Shown: positions 26,582-34,275 of the stretch, piece by piece
Layout of the letters: every line of letters begins with the position of its first letter
How positions within the stretch are numbered: position 1 is the first letter of the stretch
Origin: Oceanobacillus senegalensis
GTDB lineage: Bacteria; Bacillota; Bacilli; Bacillales; Amphibacillaceae
Assembly (NCBI RefSeq): GCF_900176885.1
Contig: NZ_LT839648.1
Location: forward strand, 2,789,675-2,853,674
Length of the DNA: 64,000 nucleotides
Reading direction: 5' to 3'
Position numbers and translations under genes: made by a program
Notes under the pieces: generated by a model
What the model saw: the letters and a program-made list of their open reading frames with translations, nothing else
Told to the model about the DNA's origin: nothing
Databases searched by the model: none

Positions 26582-27127
26582 TTAAATTGTTTGAAGAACT
26601 CTTTCATTATTAATCAGTTCAATAAAGTAATTTAACTGTTTTCTTGTACGATTTAGAACATCCTCATCAATAATTGGGTAAAGACTTCCTTTCTCAATTT
26701 GTTGTTCTGTAAAATACAATCCCTTCAGATTTTTTCCTTTTAACGTTGCTAGTAACGGTTTAAGCGTATATTCTAATGCCAATAAATGAGATGGACTACC
26801 ACCAGTCATTACTGGTAAAACAGGAGTATTCTGTAAAATATCTTGAGGAAGAATATCTATTAGTGCTTTTAAAACACCTGAATAAGAGGACTTATATATG
26901 GGTGAACCCACAATAACCCCTTTCGCATTTTTTAATTGACTAGAAATCTGTGTTACTTCTATTCCATTAAAATTACCAAACATTAAGTCTTCGGAAGGTA
27001 CATCCCTCACAGAAAGGTAAGTTACATTATAATTTTCTTTTTCTAATAAAGCCCCCATAAAATTAAGTACGGATTGCGTACGGGAATTTTCTGATGGACT
27101 ACCGGACAAGATTACGATATCACTCAT
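26582..27127 (-). CDS. NADPH-dependent FMN reductase (SsuE-like)
   Basis: This 181-residue flavodoxin-fold enzyme starts at the ATG of MSDIVILSGSPS, with GAAAGGAAC upstream; an earlier in-frame ATG lies inside that leader. The FMN phosphate loop is LSGSPSENSRTQSVL (5-19), and the isoalloxazine region reads GSPIYKSSYSGVLKALIDIL (near 80). SsuE-type enzymes reduce FMN for alkanesulfonate monooxygenases, releasing sulfite from organosulfur compounds. The SAM-I riboswitch in front supports a sulfur-supply role. No ssuABCD partners are adjacent. Azoreductase activity is an alternative. Confidence 0.8.
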   Translation of the reverse strand: MSDIVILSGSPSENSRTQSVLNFMGALLEKENYNVTYLSVRDVPSEDLMFGNFNGIEVTQISSQLKNAKGVIVGSPIYKSSYSGVLKALIDILPQDILQNTPVLPVMTGGSPSHLLALEYTLKPLLATLKGKNLKGLYFTEQQIEKGSLYPIIDEDVLNRTRKQLNYFIELINNERVLQTI

Positions 27128-27287
27128 TTGAATGTTCCTTTCTTTTTTCATTAATCACTAACAACCTTAAATATGTATTCGTAAAATTCTTTTTTTCACA
27201 CCTCTCCTCAGCTTTACGATTTTACCATCCCCTTCTAATCAACTTTTTCCGATTTGTATACTTGGATTTATAGATGAATATACAAAA

Positions 27288-27312
27288 AAAACTCTTCAGA
27301 TTTTGAAGAGTT
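27288..27312 (-). terminator. riboswitch-controlled intrinsic terminator
   Basis: The minus strand reads AACTCTTCA-AAATC-TGAAGAGTT followed by TTTTTTT. It lies directly downstream of the SAM-I aptamer and upstream of the flavin reductase, as expected of its expression platform. Confidence 0.85.
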
Positions 27313-27330
27313 CGACTTAACTAACAAACA

Positions 27331-27462
27331 CTCCTCATCTGTCAAACAATAATTTGTTTGCTGGATTTAGCACCAAATTACTCAACTTATAATTGAAACA
27401 AGTAAAGTAAAGGTTGCTGCAGGATCATAGGACCAGATTCCTCCCCTGACTCTTTATAAGGA
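27331..27462 (-). promoter_or_regulatory. SAM-I (S-box) riboswitch
   Basis: On the minus strand the S-box landmarks appear in order. These are CCTTATAAAGAG (P1 and kink-turn side), GGGGAGGA, TGGTCC-TATGAT-CC, TGCAGCAACC, a variable P3 arm, TGGTGCTAAATCCAGCA, a P4 hairpin (AACAAATTATTGTTT), and CAGATGAGG closing P1 through CCTTAT/ATGAGG. A terminator hairpin follows. High SAM should stabilise the aptamer and stop transcription, so the FMN reductase would be made when methionine/SAM is scarce. The AAAG instead of CAAG in the kink-turn strand is a mild deviation. Confidence 0.9.
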
Positions 27463-27755
27463 AATTAATATACTTTTTAGTATATTTATACTATCTGACA
27501 GAATAACAGATGTCAATAGAAGAATTCGTATTTATCTTAAAATAAAGGAAGTTTTTAATATATTAATGTCGCTATTCCCCGGGAAATGAAATAATTTCGC
27601 GAAAAGTACAGCAAAATTATAAGTTGGATCAATGATGTTTTTAAATCATCTTTTAATCCTTCTACTGTTGTTTAGTTTTCATTCAAAATATAAAGGATAA
27701 ACAGTTAGAGGTTACTCCCATCGTTGTTTTGAGAATGGTAAAATTAAATTCGTGT

Positions 27756-27792
27756 CAAAAAAGGAACCCACTTTTTACAAAGCGAGGTTCCT
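27756..27792 (-). terminator. intrinsic terminator after the Gln-rich protein gene
   Basis: AGGAACC pairs with GGTTCCT. The minus strand continues TTTTTTGACACG. It begins 6 nt past the stop codon of the upstream gene. Confidence 0.8.
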
Positions 27793-27797
27793 CCTAT

Positions 27798-28070
27798 TTA
27801 AAGCGTGTCGTTTATATTTTGTGTTGCTTCCGATACTTGCTGCCGTGTATCGTGTAGACTTTCAAAGGCTTGCTGGAATTGTGGATTTTCCGTTAATTCT
27901 TTCCCCATCTGATTTTGCAAATTATTCAACTCATCTTCTGCTTGTTGTAAATTCTGTTGAGCTTGTTGAAGGAGCTGTTGGTCCCTACCCTGTGCTTGTA
28001 ATACGGAATCTTGAGCTTGTTTTATATTTTGACTAGCCTGATTTAATTTCTGTTGGATGTTTTGATCCAT
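27798..28070 (-). CDS. small Gln-rich coiled-coil protein, function unknown
   Basis: This 90-residue protein is almost entirely predicted helix, with about one glutamine in four and heptad spacing (NIQQKLNQASQNIKQAQ, LLQQAQQNLQQAEDEL). It has no signal peptide or membrane segment. GGAGGTACTTCA precedes the ATG. A dedicated terminator supports it as a real single-gene unit. Similar Gln-rich small proteins are frequent in Bacillaceae; a spore-related role is conceivable but not shown. Confidence 0.6.
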   Translation of the reverse strand: MDQNIQQKLNQASQNIKQAQDSVLQAQGRDQQLLQQAQQNLQQAEDELNNLQNQMGKELTENPQFQQAFESLHDTRQQVSEATQNINDTL

Positions 28071-28290
28071 TGAAGTACCTCCGTAAATATATTCATTTTA
28101 TCCTTTAATTATTGTTACCAACAGAAACAATCGTATACGGAAATTATTAGGTTTTGCCAATTACATAACCATTCCGAAATACAGAAAATAAAATTGGATA
28201 TGGAGTGTTAATAATATCTGTTATACTAAATTCTTCTATATTAAGATCCCCATAGCCACAAACCGAGTATGTAAATATGTACCTACATTC

Positions 28291-28323
28291 AAAAATACCG
28301 GAAAAGAACATCCCTTTCCCGGT
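28291..28323 (-). terminator. terminator after the MerR/TipA-like gene
   Basis: The minus strand reads ACCGG and, after an inner GAAAG/CTTTT pairing, CCGGT followed by ATTTTTG. Confidence 0.65.
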
Positions 28324-28329
28324 TCAAAT

Positions 28330-29091
28330 CTACATTTTCCCTAAATACATCCATATAGCATCACGTAAGAATTTAGCTCCACCCTTAACAGCTCTATCAT
28401 AATAGGCGGTGAATCGCTCGTCCGTTACATACATATCAGCCAACTCTAAATGTGCTTCTTTCGTATAATTTGACCAAGAAAACATCAACCATTCTTTATG
28501 CTTAGCAGCAAGTTCTTGTGCGACATCGCAAGCTGGATTACCCGTAACATAAGCCTTTTTAAGCAATGAAAGTATCTCCTCTCCTAAATTCGTCATTTTT
28601 TTATAATTTTCCTTAGACATCCCTCTTAGTTTTGCATGACTTGCATTTATGATATCTTCTCCATATTTTTCACGAATTTCTTTTCCATACTTTTGTTCGT
28701 TTTCTCTAATCATTTCATCCTTAAATCCTTCAAATTTTTCTTTATCCTTCATCTGTATCCCTCCTTCTTTATTGGCAATAGTTCTCTTAACTGTTGACAT
28801 CAATGTCTCAAGGCGATCTCGTTTTTCCTTAAGTCTGTTGTAGTGGTCTTTTAATGCAGCAGTTTGATCATGATTAGGTTGTTGAATGATTTTCGCTATC
28901 TCTTCCAGGCTAAACTCTAATTCACGGTAAAACAAAATATGCTGCAGTAAATCAACTTCTTTTTGTCCATAAATACGATAACCAGAGGAATTAATTCTAG
29001 CTGGTTTTAATAATCCTATTTGATCATAATATCTTAATGTTCTCTTACTCACACCTGATAATTGTGCTAAGTTTTTTACGGTATATTCCAT
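28330..29091 (-). CDS. MerR-family regulator with TipAS drug-binding domain (TipA/Mta-like)
   Basis: This 253-residue regulator starts at the ATG of MEYTVKNLAQ, seven nt after AGGAGGG. The N-terminal MerR helix-turn-helix (1-70) has LAQLSGVSKRTLRYYDQIGLLKP, followed by a dimerisation coil (75-108). The TipAS domain (about 125-253, with NASHAKLRGMSKENYKKM, ending FLRDAIWMYLGKM) binds peptide-like antibiotics in homologues. Such proteins activate their own promoter and often efflux genes; a matching MerR-type promoter is directly upstream. No pump gene adjoins it. Confidence 0.88.
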   Translation of the reverse strand: MEYTVKNLAQLSGVSKRTLRYYDQIGLLKPARINSSGYRIYGQKEVDLLQHILFYRELEFSLEEIAKIIQQPNHDQTAALKDHYNRLKEKRDRLETLMSTVKRTIANKEGGIQMKDKEKFEGFKDEMIRENEQKYGKEIREKYGEDIINASHAKLRGMSKENYKKMTNLGEEILSLLKKAYVTGNPACDVAQELAAKHKEWLMFSWSNYTKEAHLELADMYVTDERFTAYYDRAVKGGAKFLRDAIWMYLGKM

Positions 29092-29113
29092 CAGATCCCT
29101 CCTGACATTTACA

Positions 29114-29144
29114 ATCATAATCCTTAACGTTGCGTAAAGGTCAA
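29114..29144 (-). promoter_or_regulatory. MerR-type promoter with 19-nt spacer and operator dyad
   Basis: The minus strand has TTGACC (29139-29144), exactly 19 nt, then TATGAT (29114-29119). In the overlong spacer lies the dyad CCTTTACG-CAA-CGTTAAGG (29122-29140, one mismatch). A 19-20 nt spacer with a central dyad is the hallmark of promoters untwisted by MerR activators, so the gene should be autoregulated. Confidence 0.85.
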
Positions 29145-29227
29145 GGGTATCTATACTATATTTTTATCTTATAAAAACTTGGCATTTTCACATTAACGAA
29201 AAACGTACTTTATACTTTTCTAACGTA

Positions 29228-29260
29228 AAAAAGATCGCCTTCACCATGGCGACCTTTTTT
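29228..29260. terminator. bidirectional terminator
   Basis: AAAGATCGCC and GGCGACCTTT form a 10-bp stem with one mismatch (a G-T wobble on the minus strand). It has T-runs on both strands and sits right after the stop of the small membrane protein gene. Confidence 0.75.
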
Positions 29261-29437
29261 TTAGTTAAACGTAAGTGATTCTGAAATCCTAATTCTTAGC
29301 TTTCGCATTTGATCCCTTACTAATTGACTGATATACGACCTAAAACAACGGGACCAATAAGCTACTCTTCTAGAATTAGAATTAAAAATAAGCCACAAAA
29401 CCGCAATCATAACAATCCCGAAAATATACTTCCGCAC
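29261..29437 (-). CDS. possible small single-helix membrane protein
   Basis: This is 58 residues from a GTG start preceded by AAGGGTGG. One hydrophobic helix (about 3-18, KYIFGIVMIAVLWLIF) is followed by a strongly basic, amphipathic tail. A terminator overlapping its stop codon supports transcription. I recognise no family. It could also be a chance reading frame. Confidence 0.4.
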   Translation of the reverse strand: MRKYIFGIVMIAVLWLIFNSNSRRVAYWSRCFRSYISQLVRDQMRKLRIRISESLTFN

Positions 29438-29646
29438 ATATACCACCCTTATCCTCGTATTAAATATAAACATGCTTATTATAGGCTTTATTTCATCTAG
29501 TTATGTAAAATACCCCCATTTTCACACATACAACAAAAAAAAGGATTGAATGGTGATAAAAACCATTGCAATATCAACTAGCACATGTTATTTTATTAAG
29601 CAATATACTTTTTTAATTTTCGAATAAATGATAAGGAGGGCTAGCA

Positions 29647-30186
29647 TTGATAAGAAAGGTAACATTAGAAGAACTTTTTGTGCACCCGATTACCCAAAAA
29701 TATGTAGGGCGCTCTGGTATGGCACATGCAATATCTGTCGCTGAAAAAGCGTTTCATATTTCTATAAATAAGGGAGTAAATCCGGATTTAGCTGTGAAAG
29801 CTGGGCTTTTACATGACATTGGTCATTACGAGTGGTATCAGAATGGTGAATGGGATTTTCAATTATATAAAGAAAATGACATTCATGCGATAAAAGGAGC
29901 TGCTCGTGCACATAAACTTCTTGTACGCTGTGGAGAAAATTTGCAAAATGCCAAAGCAATTGCCTTAGCCGTCCTCCTTCATACAGATTCGTATTTACCT
30001 GAAGGACATTTGCAGCTCACTCCACTGCAAAAGGTAGTGGCAGAAGCAGATGAGGCAGACGAAGAGCCGGGTGGAAATCATCATTACCGACAAATTGATT
30101 CATCCACCGCATTAAAACGAATTAAAAAGCTAGATTCCAATATAGAAAAATATCTTAAAACAAATCATTTGGAACAAACAAGTTAA
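29647..30186 (+). CDS. HD-domain phosphohydrolase
   Basis: This is a 179-residue protein starting at a TTG after AAGGAGGG. HD superfamily metal ligands are visible: H27 (GMAHAISVAEKA), the HD pair in LLHDIGHYEW (near 57), a histidine near 80 and the distal D in EADEADE. The order H...HD...H...D fits a metal-dependent phosphohydrolase on nucleotides or similar phosphoesters. No partner gene suggests the substrate. It is a monocistronic unit ended by the inverted repeat at 30215. Confidence 0.8.
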   Translation: MIRKVTLEELFVHPITQKYVGRSGMAHAISVAEKAFHISINKGVNPDLAVKAGLLHDIGHYEWYQNGEWDFQLYKENDIHAIKGAARAHKLLVRCGENLQNAKAIALAVLLHTDSYLPEGHLQLTPLQKVVAEADEADEEPGGNHHYRQIDSSTALKRIKKLDSNIEKYLKTNHLEQTS

Positions 30187-30214
30187 CCATATATTTATTT
30201 CGTAATCATATAGC

Positions 30215-30330
30215 GGCTGGGACTTAACCAATATGTTTAACTTAAAAGACGAACAATGCACCGATTAGTGTAGAAAAAACACACGTAAACTCACTCCATT
30301 TTGTGTTGAAAAAATACTGTTGTCCCAGCC
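30215..30330. repeat. TGGGAC-ended long inverted repeat (copy B)
   Basis: GGCTGGGAC (30215-30223) and GTCCCAGCC (30322-30330) are perfect complements. Inside, AACCAATATGTTTAAC, GTAGAAAAAAC, ACGTAAACTC and TTGAAAAAATACT recur in similar order in copy C at 33953-34170. It lies between converging genes (HD hydrolase and SDR). Its length and conserved interior set it apart from an ordinary terminator. Confidence 0.8.
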
Positions 30331-30371
30331 CTATGTAAATTCTTCCATGTCATTTCACTTATATGTTTTAC

Positions 30372-31118
30372 CTAAATGTCAGCTGCACCTAATGTTGCCC
30401 CTCCATCAACAACGAGTTCTGCACCTGTACAATAAGAGCTCTCATCAGAAGCAAAAAAAGCTACCGCCTTAGCAATTTCAACAGGTTGACCAATACGTCC
30501 AAGTGGAGTGGTGCTATAAAAAGCTGGCACGCCGCCTCCCTCTGTAGCCATATCTGTCTCTATACCACCTGGATGGATGATATTTACGCGAATCCCTTTA
30601 TTGCCCAATTCTACAGCAGCTGCTTTCGACATAGCCACTACTGCTGCTTTAGTAGCAGCATACGCCGAGGAATGAGTAATAGGGGCAAACGAAGAAACCG
30701 AAACATTATTAATGATAGATCCCTTTTTCTGCTTTTCCATATACGGAATAACAGCCTGCATTCCTCGAAAGACCCCAAGCTGATTGACATTAATCATTTC
30801 CCGGTAATCTTCTATTTCCATGTTATCCAGTGGACCACGTATTAAAATTCCGGCATTATTTACGAGCACATCAATATGACCAAATTTATCAATGATCTGC
30901 TTGACGGCTTCCTGCCATTGCACAGTATTTGTCACATCAAGCTGTACAGGATGAGCACGTTTTTCTCCTATACTAACTGCTACTTCACTCGCTTGAACAT
31001 AATTCCGTGCACCAACAATGACCATTGCACCTAATGTTGCTAAATGCTCCGCAATTCCTTTTCCTTGACCACGATTAGCACCAGTTACTAAAACAACATA
31101 GTTCTTTAAATCAGGCAT
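30372..31118 (-). CDS. short-chain dehydrogenase/reductase
   Basis: This is a 248-residue classical SDR. The cofactor loop is TGANRGQGKG (12-21), then NNAG (87-90), the catalytic serine near S140, and Y153/K157 in SAYAATK. The C-terminal part IHPGGIETDM and ELVVDGGA is also typical. An arginine two residues after the glycine-rich strand (GARN) suggests NADP(H). The substrate is unknown; relatives are annotated as hydroxysteroid, 3-oxoacyl or glucose dehydrogenases. The gene stands alone. Confidence 0.9.
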   Translation of the reverse strand: MPDLKNYVVLVTGANRGQGKGIAEHLATLGAMVIVGARNYVQASEVAVSIGEKRAHPVQLDVTNTVQWQEAVKQIIDKFGHIDVLVNNAGILIRGPLDNMEIEDYREMINVNQLGVFRGMQAVIPYMEKQKKGSIINNVSVSSFAPITHSSAYAATKAAVVAMSKAAAVELGNKGIRVNIIHPGGIETDMATEGGGVPAFYSTTPLGRIGQPVEIAKAVAFFASDESSYCTGAELVVDGGATLGAADI

Positions 31119-31457
31119 AAGCCCCAGTCCCTTTCTTCTTAATTACTTCTGAAATAACATAAATATCAGCTTCTTAACTACTTCTCCACCCATATATAAT
31201 CTCCTGCAAAAAGCCAGACATCCTCACTTTGCGAAGTATGTTTCCGAAGCTTTGATATTCAATCATGTTCGAAACTTGATCCTTTTGTTCCAGACTCGTT
31301 AATTGTAATCCCACTCTATTCATTCCACCTTATTTTCAGTAGTTTAACATCATCGTCTTTACTATTTCCAATAAAAGCCGAGTTATTTTAAGAAGATGTA
31401 TAAGTAATTTATACTGTTATTATATTAAGCAAGAGGAACAACAAGGAGTTATAAGAT
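31119..31457. other. intergenic stretch with a possible 49-codon minus-strand frame (31174-31323)
   Basis: The 339-bp gap holds a minus-strand frame starting MNRVGLQLTSLEQKDQ and ending IIYGWRSS. AAGGTGG lies too close to its ATG for comfort. It could be a remnant of a longer gene or chance. A plus-strand promoter for the ABC operon is probably near 31400-31430 (AT-rich TATTATATTAAG). Nothing else is recognised. Confidence 0.3.
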
Positions 31458-32420
31458 ATGATTAAATTTGAAAATGTAACAAAAAGGTATGATGACGGAA
31501 CAATTGCTGTTCATTCCTTAAATATTGAAATTAAAGAAGGGGAATTTTTTGTTCTGATTGGTCCAAGTGGATGTGGTAAAACGACAACACTAAAGATGAT
31601 GAATCAGCTCATTTCTCTTTCAGACGGGAAAATTACCATAAACGGTAAAAGGATTAATGAATACAACACGGAGGAACTTCGTTGGAATATCGGCTATGTT
31701 CTTCAACAAATCGCTCTTTTTCCACATATGACTATTGAAGAGAATATTGCTATTGTACCGGAATTAAAGAAATGGAGTCAGAAAAAAATAAAAAATCGCG
31801 TTACAGAACTTTTAAATATGGTTGGACTTGATCCTGACATCTATCGAAAGCGTAAGCCTAATGAGCTTTCTGGCGGAGAACAACAACGAATAGGCGTGAT
31901 ACGAGCTCTCGCAGCTGACCCAGACATCATTTTAATGGACGAGCCATTTAGTGCTCTTGATCCCATTAGCCGTGAGAAACTACAGGATGACATGATTAAA
32001 TTACAGAAAAACATCCAAAAAACGATTGTTTTTGTAACTCATGATATGCAAGAGGCTATTAAGCTAGCTGATCGTATATGCCTCATGAAGGATGGAGAAA
32101 AAGTACAATCAGGAACATCGACGGAAATCCTTCATCAACCTGCAAATGAGTTTGTTCAAGATTTTATTGGAGTTTCTAGGAAAGACGGAAATACAGACTT
32201 GGTATTAGAGGAAATCATACGCCCACTAGATGATGAAACGCTCAAACCGGCAACCATTATTCCTTCTACTTCAACTATAGATGAAATTTTAAAACAACTA
32301 ACAATGTATGAAAATATTGGTGTAGAAAAAGATGGAGAAATCATCGGTAGCTTAAGTCGACAAATGATGATTCAATATTTCTCTCGTCAACTAGAGAAAA
32401 GAGGTTTTACAAATGGCTAG
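31458..32420 (+). CDS. ABC transporter ATPase, OpuCA/EgtV-like
   Basis: This is a 320-residue ATPase. Walker A is GPSGCGKT (35-42), then Q-loop QQIALFPHM, signature LSGGEQQR, Walker B IILMDEP and H-loop FVTHD. A C-terminal extension (about 245-310) looks like a degenerate CBS-type regulatory region. It energises the permease/binding-protein fusion encoded next, with which it overlaps by 8 nt. The ATPase places the system in the osmoprotectant (OpuB/OpuC/ProV) family; the ligand is set by the partner protein. Confidence 0.9.
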   Translation: MIKFENVTKRYDDGTIAVHSLNIEIKEGEFFVLIGPSGCGKTTTLKMMNQLISLSDGKITINGKRINEYNTEELRWNIGYVLQQIALFPHMTIEENIAIVPELKKWSQKKIKNRVTELLNMVGLDPDIYRKRKPNELSGGEQQRIGVIRALAADPDIILMDEPFSALDPISREKLQDDMIKLQKNIQKTIVFVTHDMQEAIKLADRICLMKDGEKVQSGTSTEILHQPANEFVQDFIGVSRKDGNTDLVLEEIIRPLDDETLKPATIIPSTSTIDEILKQLTMYENIGVEKDGEIIGSLSRQMMIQYFSRQLEKRGFTNG

Positions 32421-33927
32421 TTATATCGAAGAAATTCAAAATAGACAGGATCAATTCATTCAAGCACTCATTGAACACATACAAATTTCCTTTATCGCCC
32501 TTTTCTTTGCTGTTTTGATTGCCATTCCACTTGGGATATATTTATCTAAAAAAGAAAAGATGGCCGAGGGGATTATTGGCATTGCCGCTGTGATGCAAAC
32601 TATCCCTTCCCTTGCATTATTAGGATTGTTTATCCCTCTATTCGGAATTGGAAAAGTCCCTGCAGTGATTGCATTGGTCATTTATTCATTACTCCCTATC
32701 CTAAGAAATACATACACTGGAATTAAGGAAGTTGATCCCTCCTTAATCGAGGCAGCCATGGCGATGGGAATGAATCATCGAAAACGACTTTTAAAGGTAG
32801 AGCTTCCACTAGCAATGCCTGTCATTATGGCAGGTATTCGTACAGGAATGGTACTCATTGTAGGTACGACTACACTTGCAGCCTTAATTGGTGCGGGTGG
32901 TTTAGGGGATATTATCTTACTAGGTATCGACAGAAATAACCCATCACTTATTATCCTTGGAGCCATTCCAGCCGCATTACTAGCGATTGTATTTGATGTA
33001 TTATTACGAAGAATGGAACGCCTTTCCTTTAAACAATCACTCATAACAATGGGCGGAATCGCGCTTATCGTTCTTGTTATTCTAGTGGCACCGCTATTCA
33101 AAGGCCAGAATGATCAAATTGTTATAGGTGGAAAACTTGGTTCAGAACCTGAAATTTTAATCAACATGTATAAACTATTAATCGAAGATGAGACCAATTT
33201 ACAGGTTTCACTGGAGCCTGGACTTGGGAAAACTTCCTTCCTATTTAATGCTTTAGAATCAGAAAGTATTGATATTTACCCAGAATTTACAGGAACTGCT
33301 ATCTCTGAGTTTTTAAAGGAAACAGCCGTCAGCAATGATAGACAGGAAGTTTATGAACAGGCAAAAGAAGGGCTCTTAGAACAGTTTGGTCTTGTATTAC
33401 TAAAACCAATGGCATATAACAATACGTATTCATTGGCGGTACCAAATGAATTTGCAAAAGAACATCAATTAGAAACGATTTCAGATTTGAAGGGAATAGA
33501 AAATCAAGTGAAGGCCGGTTTCACCCTTGAATTTTCTGATCGGGAAGATGGATATTTAGGGATACAGGAGATTTATGGTATTGAATTTCCTAATCTAACA
33601 ACCATGGAACCACAACTTCGCTATTCAGCCATCGAACAAGGAGATATTCATTTAATCGATGCTTATTCTACTGATAGTGAATTGGAAAGATATAATTTGA
33701 CCGTTTTAAAAGATGACAGAGAATTATTCCCACCATATCAGGGTGCACCATTATTAAGAAAAGAGACCGTCCGAAAATACCCTGAGATCGTCGATGCCCT
33801 AAATCAACTTGCAGGAAAAATAACAGATGACCAAATGCGCGAAATGAATTACATGGTTGACGTAGAAGGAAGAAGCGCTGAAGAAGTGGCTAGAGAATAT
33901 CTAAAAAAGGAAGGTTTAATAGAATAA
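32413..33927 (+). CDS. ABC permease fused to substrate-binding domain, EgtU/OpuC-like
   Basis: This is a 504-residue fusion. Residues 1-215 are a ProW-like permease (AAMAMGMNHRKRLLKVELPLAMP is the ATPase-coupling loop). A hydrophobic segment (about 208-228) precedes an OpuCC-like periplasmic-type binding domain (235-504). That domain contains LGSEPEILINMY, DIYPEFTGTA, KAGFTLEFSDREDG, TMEPQLRYSAI and DAYSTD. The fusion layout and, from memory, several of these segments are shared with EgtU, the ergothioneine importer of Streptococcus pneumoniae. Glycine betaine/choline/carnitine uptake is the alternative. The domain faces outside, tethered to the membrane. Confidence 0.85.
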   Translation: MASYIEEIQNRQDQFIQALIEHIQISFIALFFAVLIAIPLGIYLSKKEKMAEGIIGIAAVMQTIPSLALLGLFIPLFGIGKVPAVIALVIYSLLPILRNTYTGIKEVDPSLIEAAMAMGMNHRKRLLKVELPLAMPVIMAGIRTGMVLIVGTTTLAALIGAGGLGDIILLGIDRNNPSLIILGAIPAALLAIVFDVLLRRMERLSFKQSLITMGGIALIVLVILVAPLFKGQNDQIVIGGKLGSEPEILINMYKLLIEDETNLQVSLEPGLGKTSFLFNALESESIDIYPEFTGTAISEFLKETAVSNDRQEVYEQAKEGLLEQFGLVLLKPMAYNNTYSLAVPNEFAKEHQLETISDLKGIENQVKAGFTLEFSDREDGYLGIQEIYGIEFPNLTTMEPQLRYSAIEQGDIHLIDAYSTDSELERYNLTVLKDDRELFPPYQGAPLLRKETVRKYPEIVDALNQLAGKITDDQMREMNYMVDVEGRSAEEVAREYLKKEGLIE

Positions 33928-33952
33928 TGGGGAAACCCTTTTTATGATACCG

Positions 33953-34170
33953 AGGTTGGGACATAAAGTGAATCTCAATCAGTGGGGGTATTACTGCCCC
34001 TTAACCTGCGATAACCAAAGTGTTTAACGAAAAAAACGTAGAAGAAATATACGTAAACTCTTTGAAAATGCATACACATTTTCAAACGAAGATGTTTCAC
34101 TACCGGAGCAGTTCTTTATGGACCAATGATACGCTATTTTTTCTTTGAGAAAATACTTTTGTCCCAACCT
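33953..34170. repeat. TGGGAC-ended long inverted repeat (copy C), carrying a nested second repeat
   Basis: AGGTTGGGAC (33953-33962) pairs perfectly with GTCCCAACCT (34161-34170). The interior shares segments with copy B, namely AACCAAAGTGTTTAAC, ACGTAAACTC and GAGAAAATACT. At 33976-34014 it contains a copy of the other repeat family. An inner perfect hairpin (GAAAATG/CATTTTC near 34063-34085) also occurs. It lies between converging genes. Confidence 0.8.
33976..34014 (+). repeat. CAATCAGTGG...CCTGCGATAA repeat element, copy 3 (minimal form)
   Basis: This is a 39-nt version in which the two conserved ends are joined directly, forming the hairpin GGGG-TATTACTG-CCCC. It is the short form of the elements at 8678-8773 and 23404-23483. 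It shares its flank ACATAAAGTGAA with copy 1. Confidence 0.75.
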
Positions 34171-34275
34171 TATTCTTTTTGGAAAAGGATGAAGAATATA
34201 TATTTTACGTATGTTTTACTGGACCTTTCCTTCTGAATAGTACTTATAGACTTTTCCTTCATGCGTCTAAAATCC

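Noticed and set aside
31174-31323. A 49-codon minus-strand frame upstream of the SDR gene.
   Set aside because: The Shine-Dalgarno spacing is wrong and no similarity is recognised. It is noted only as part of the intergenic stretch.
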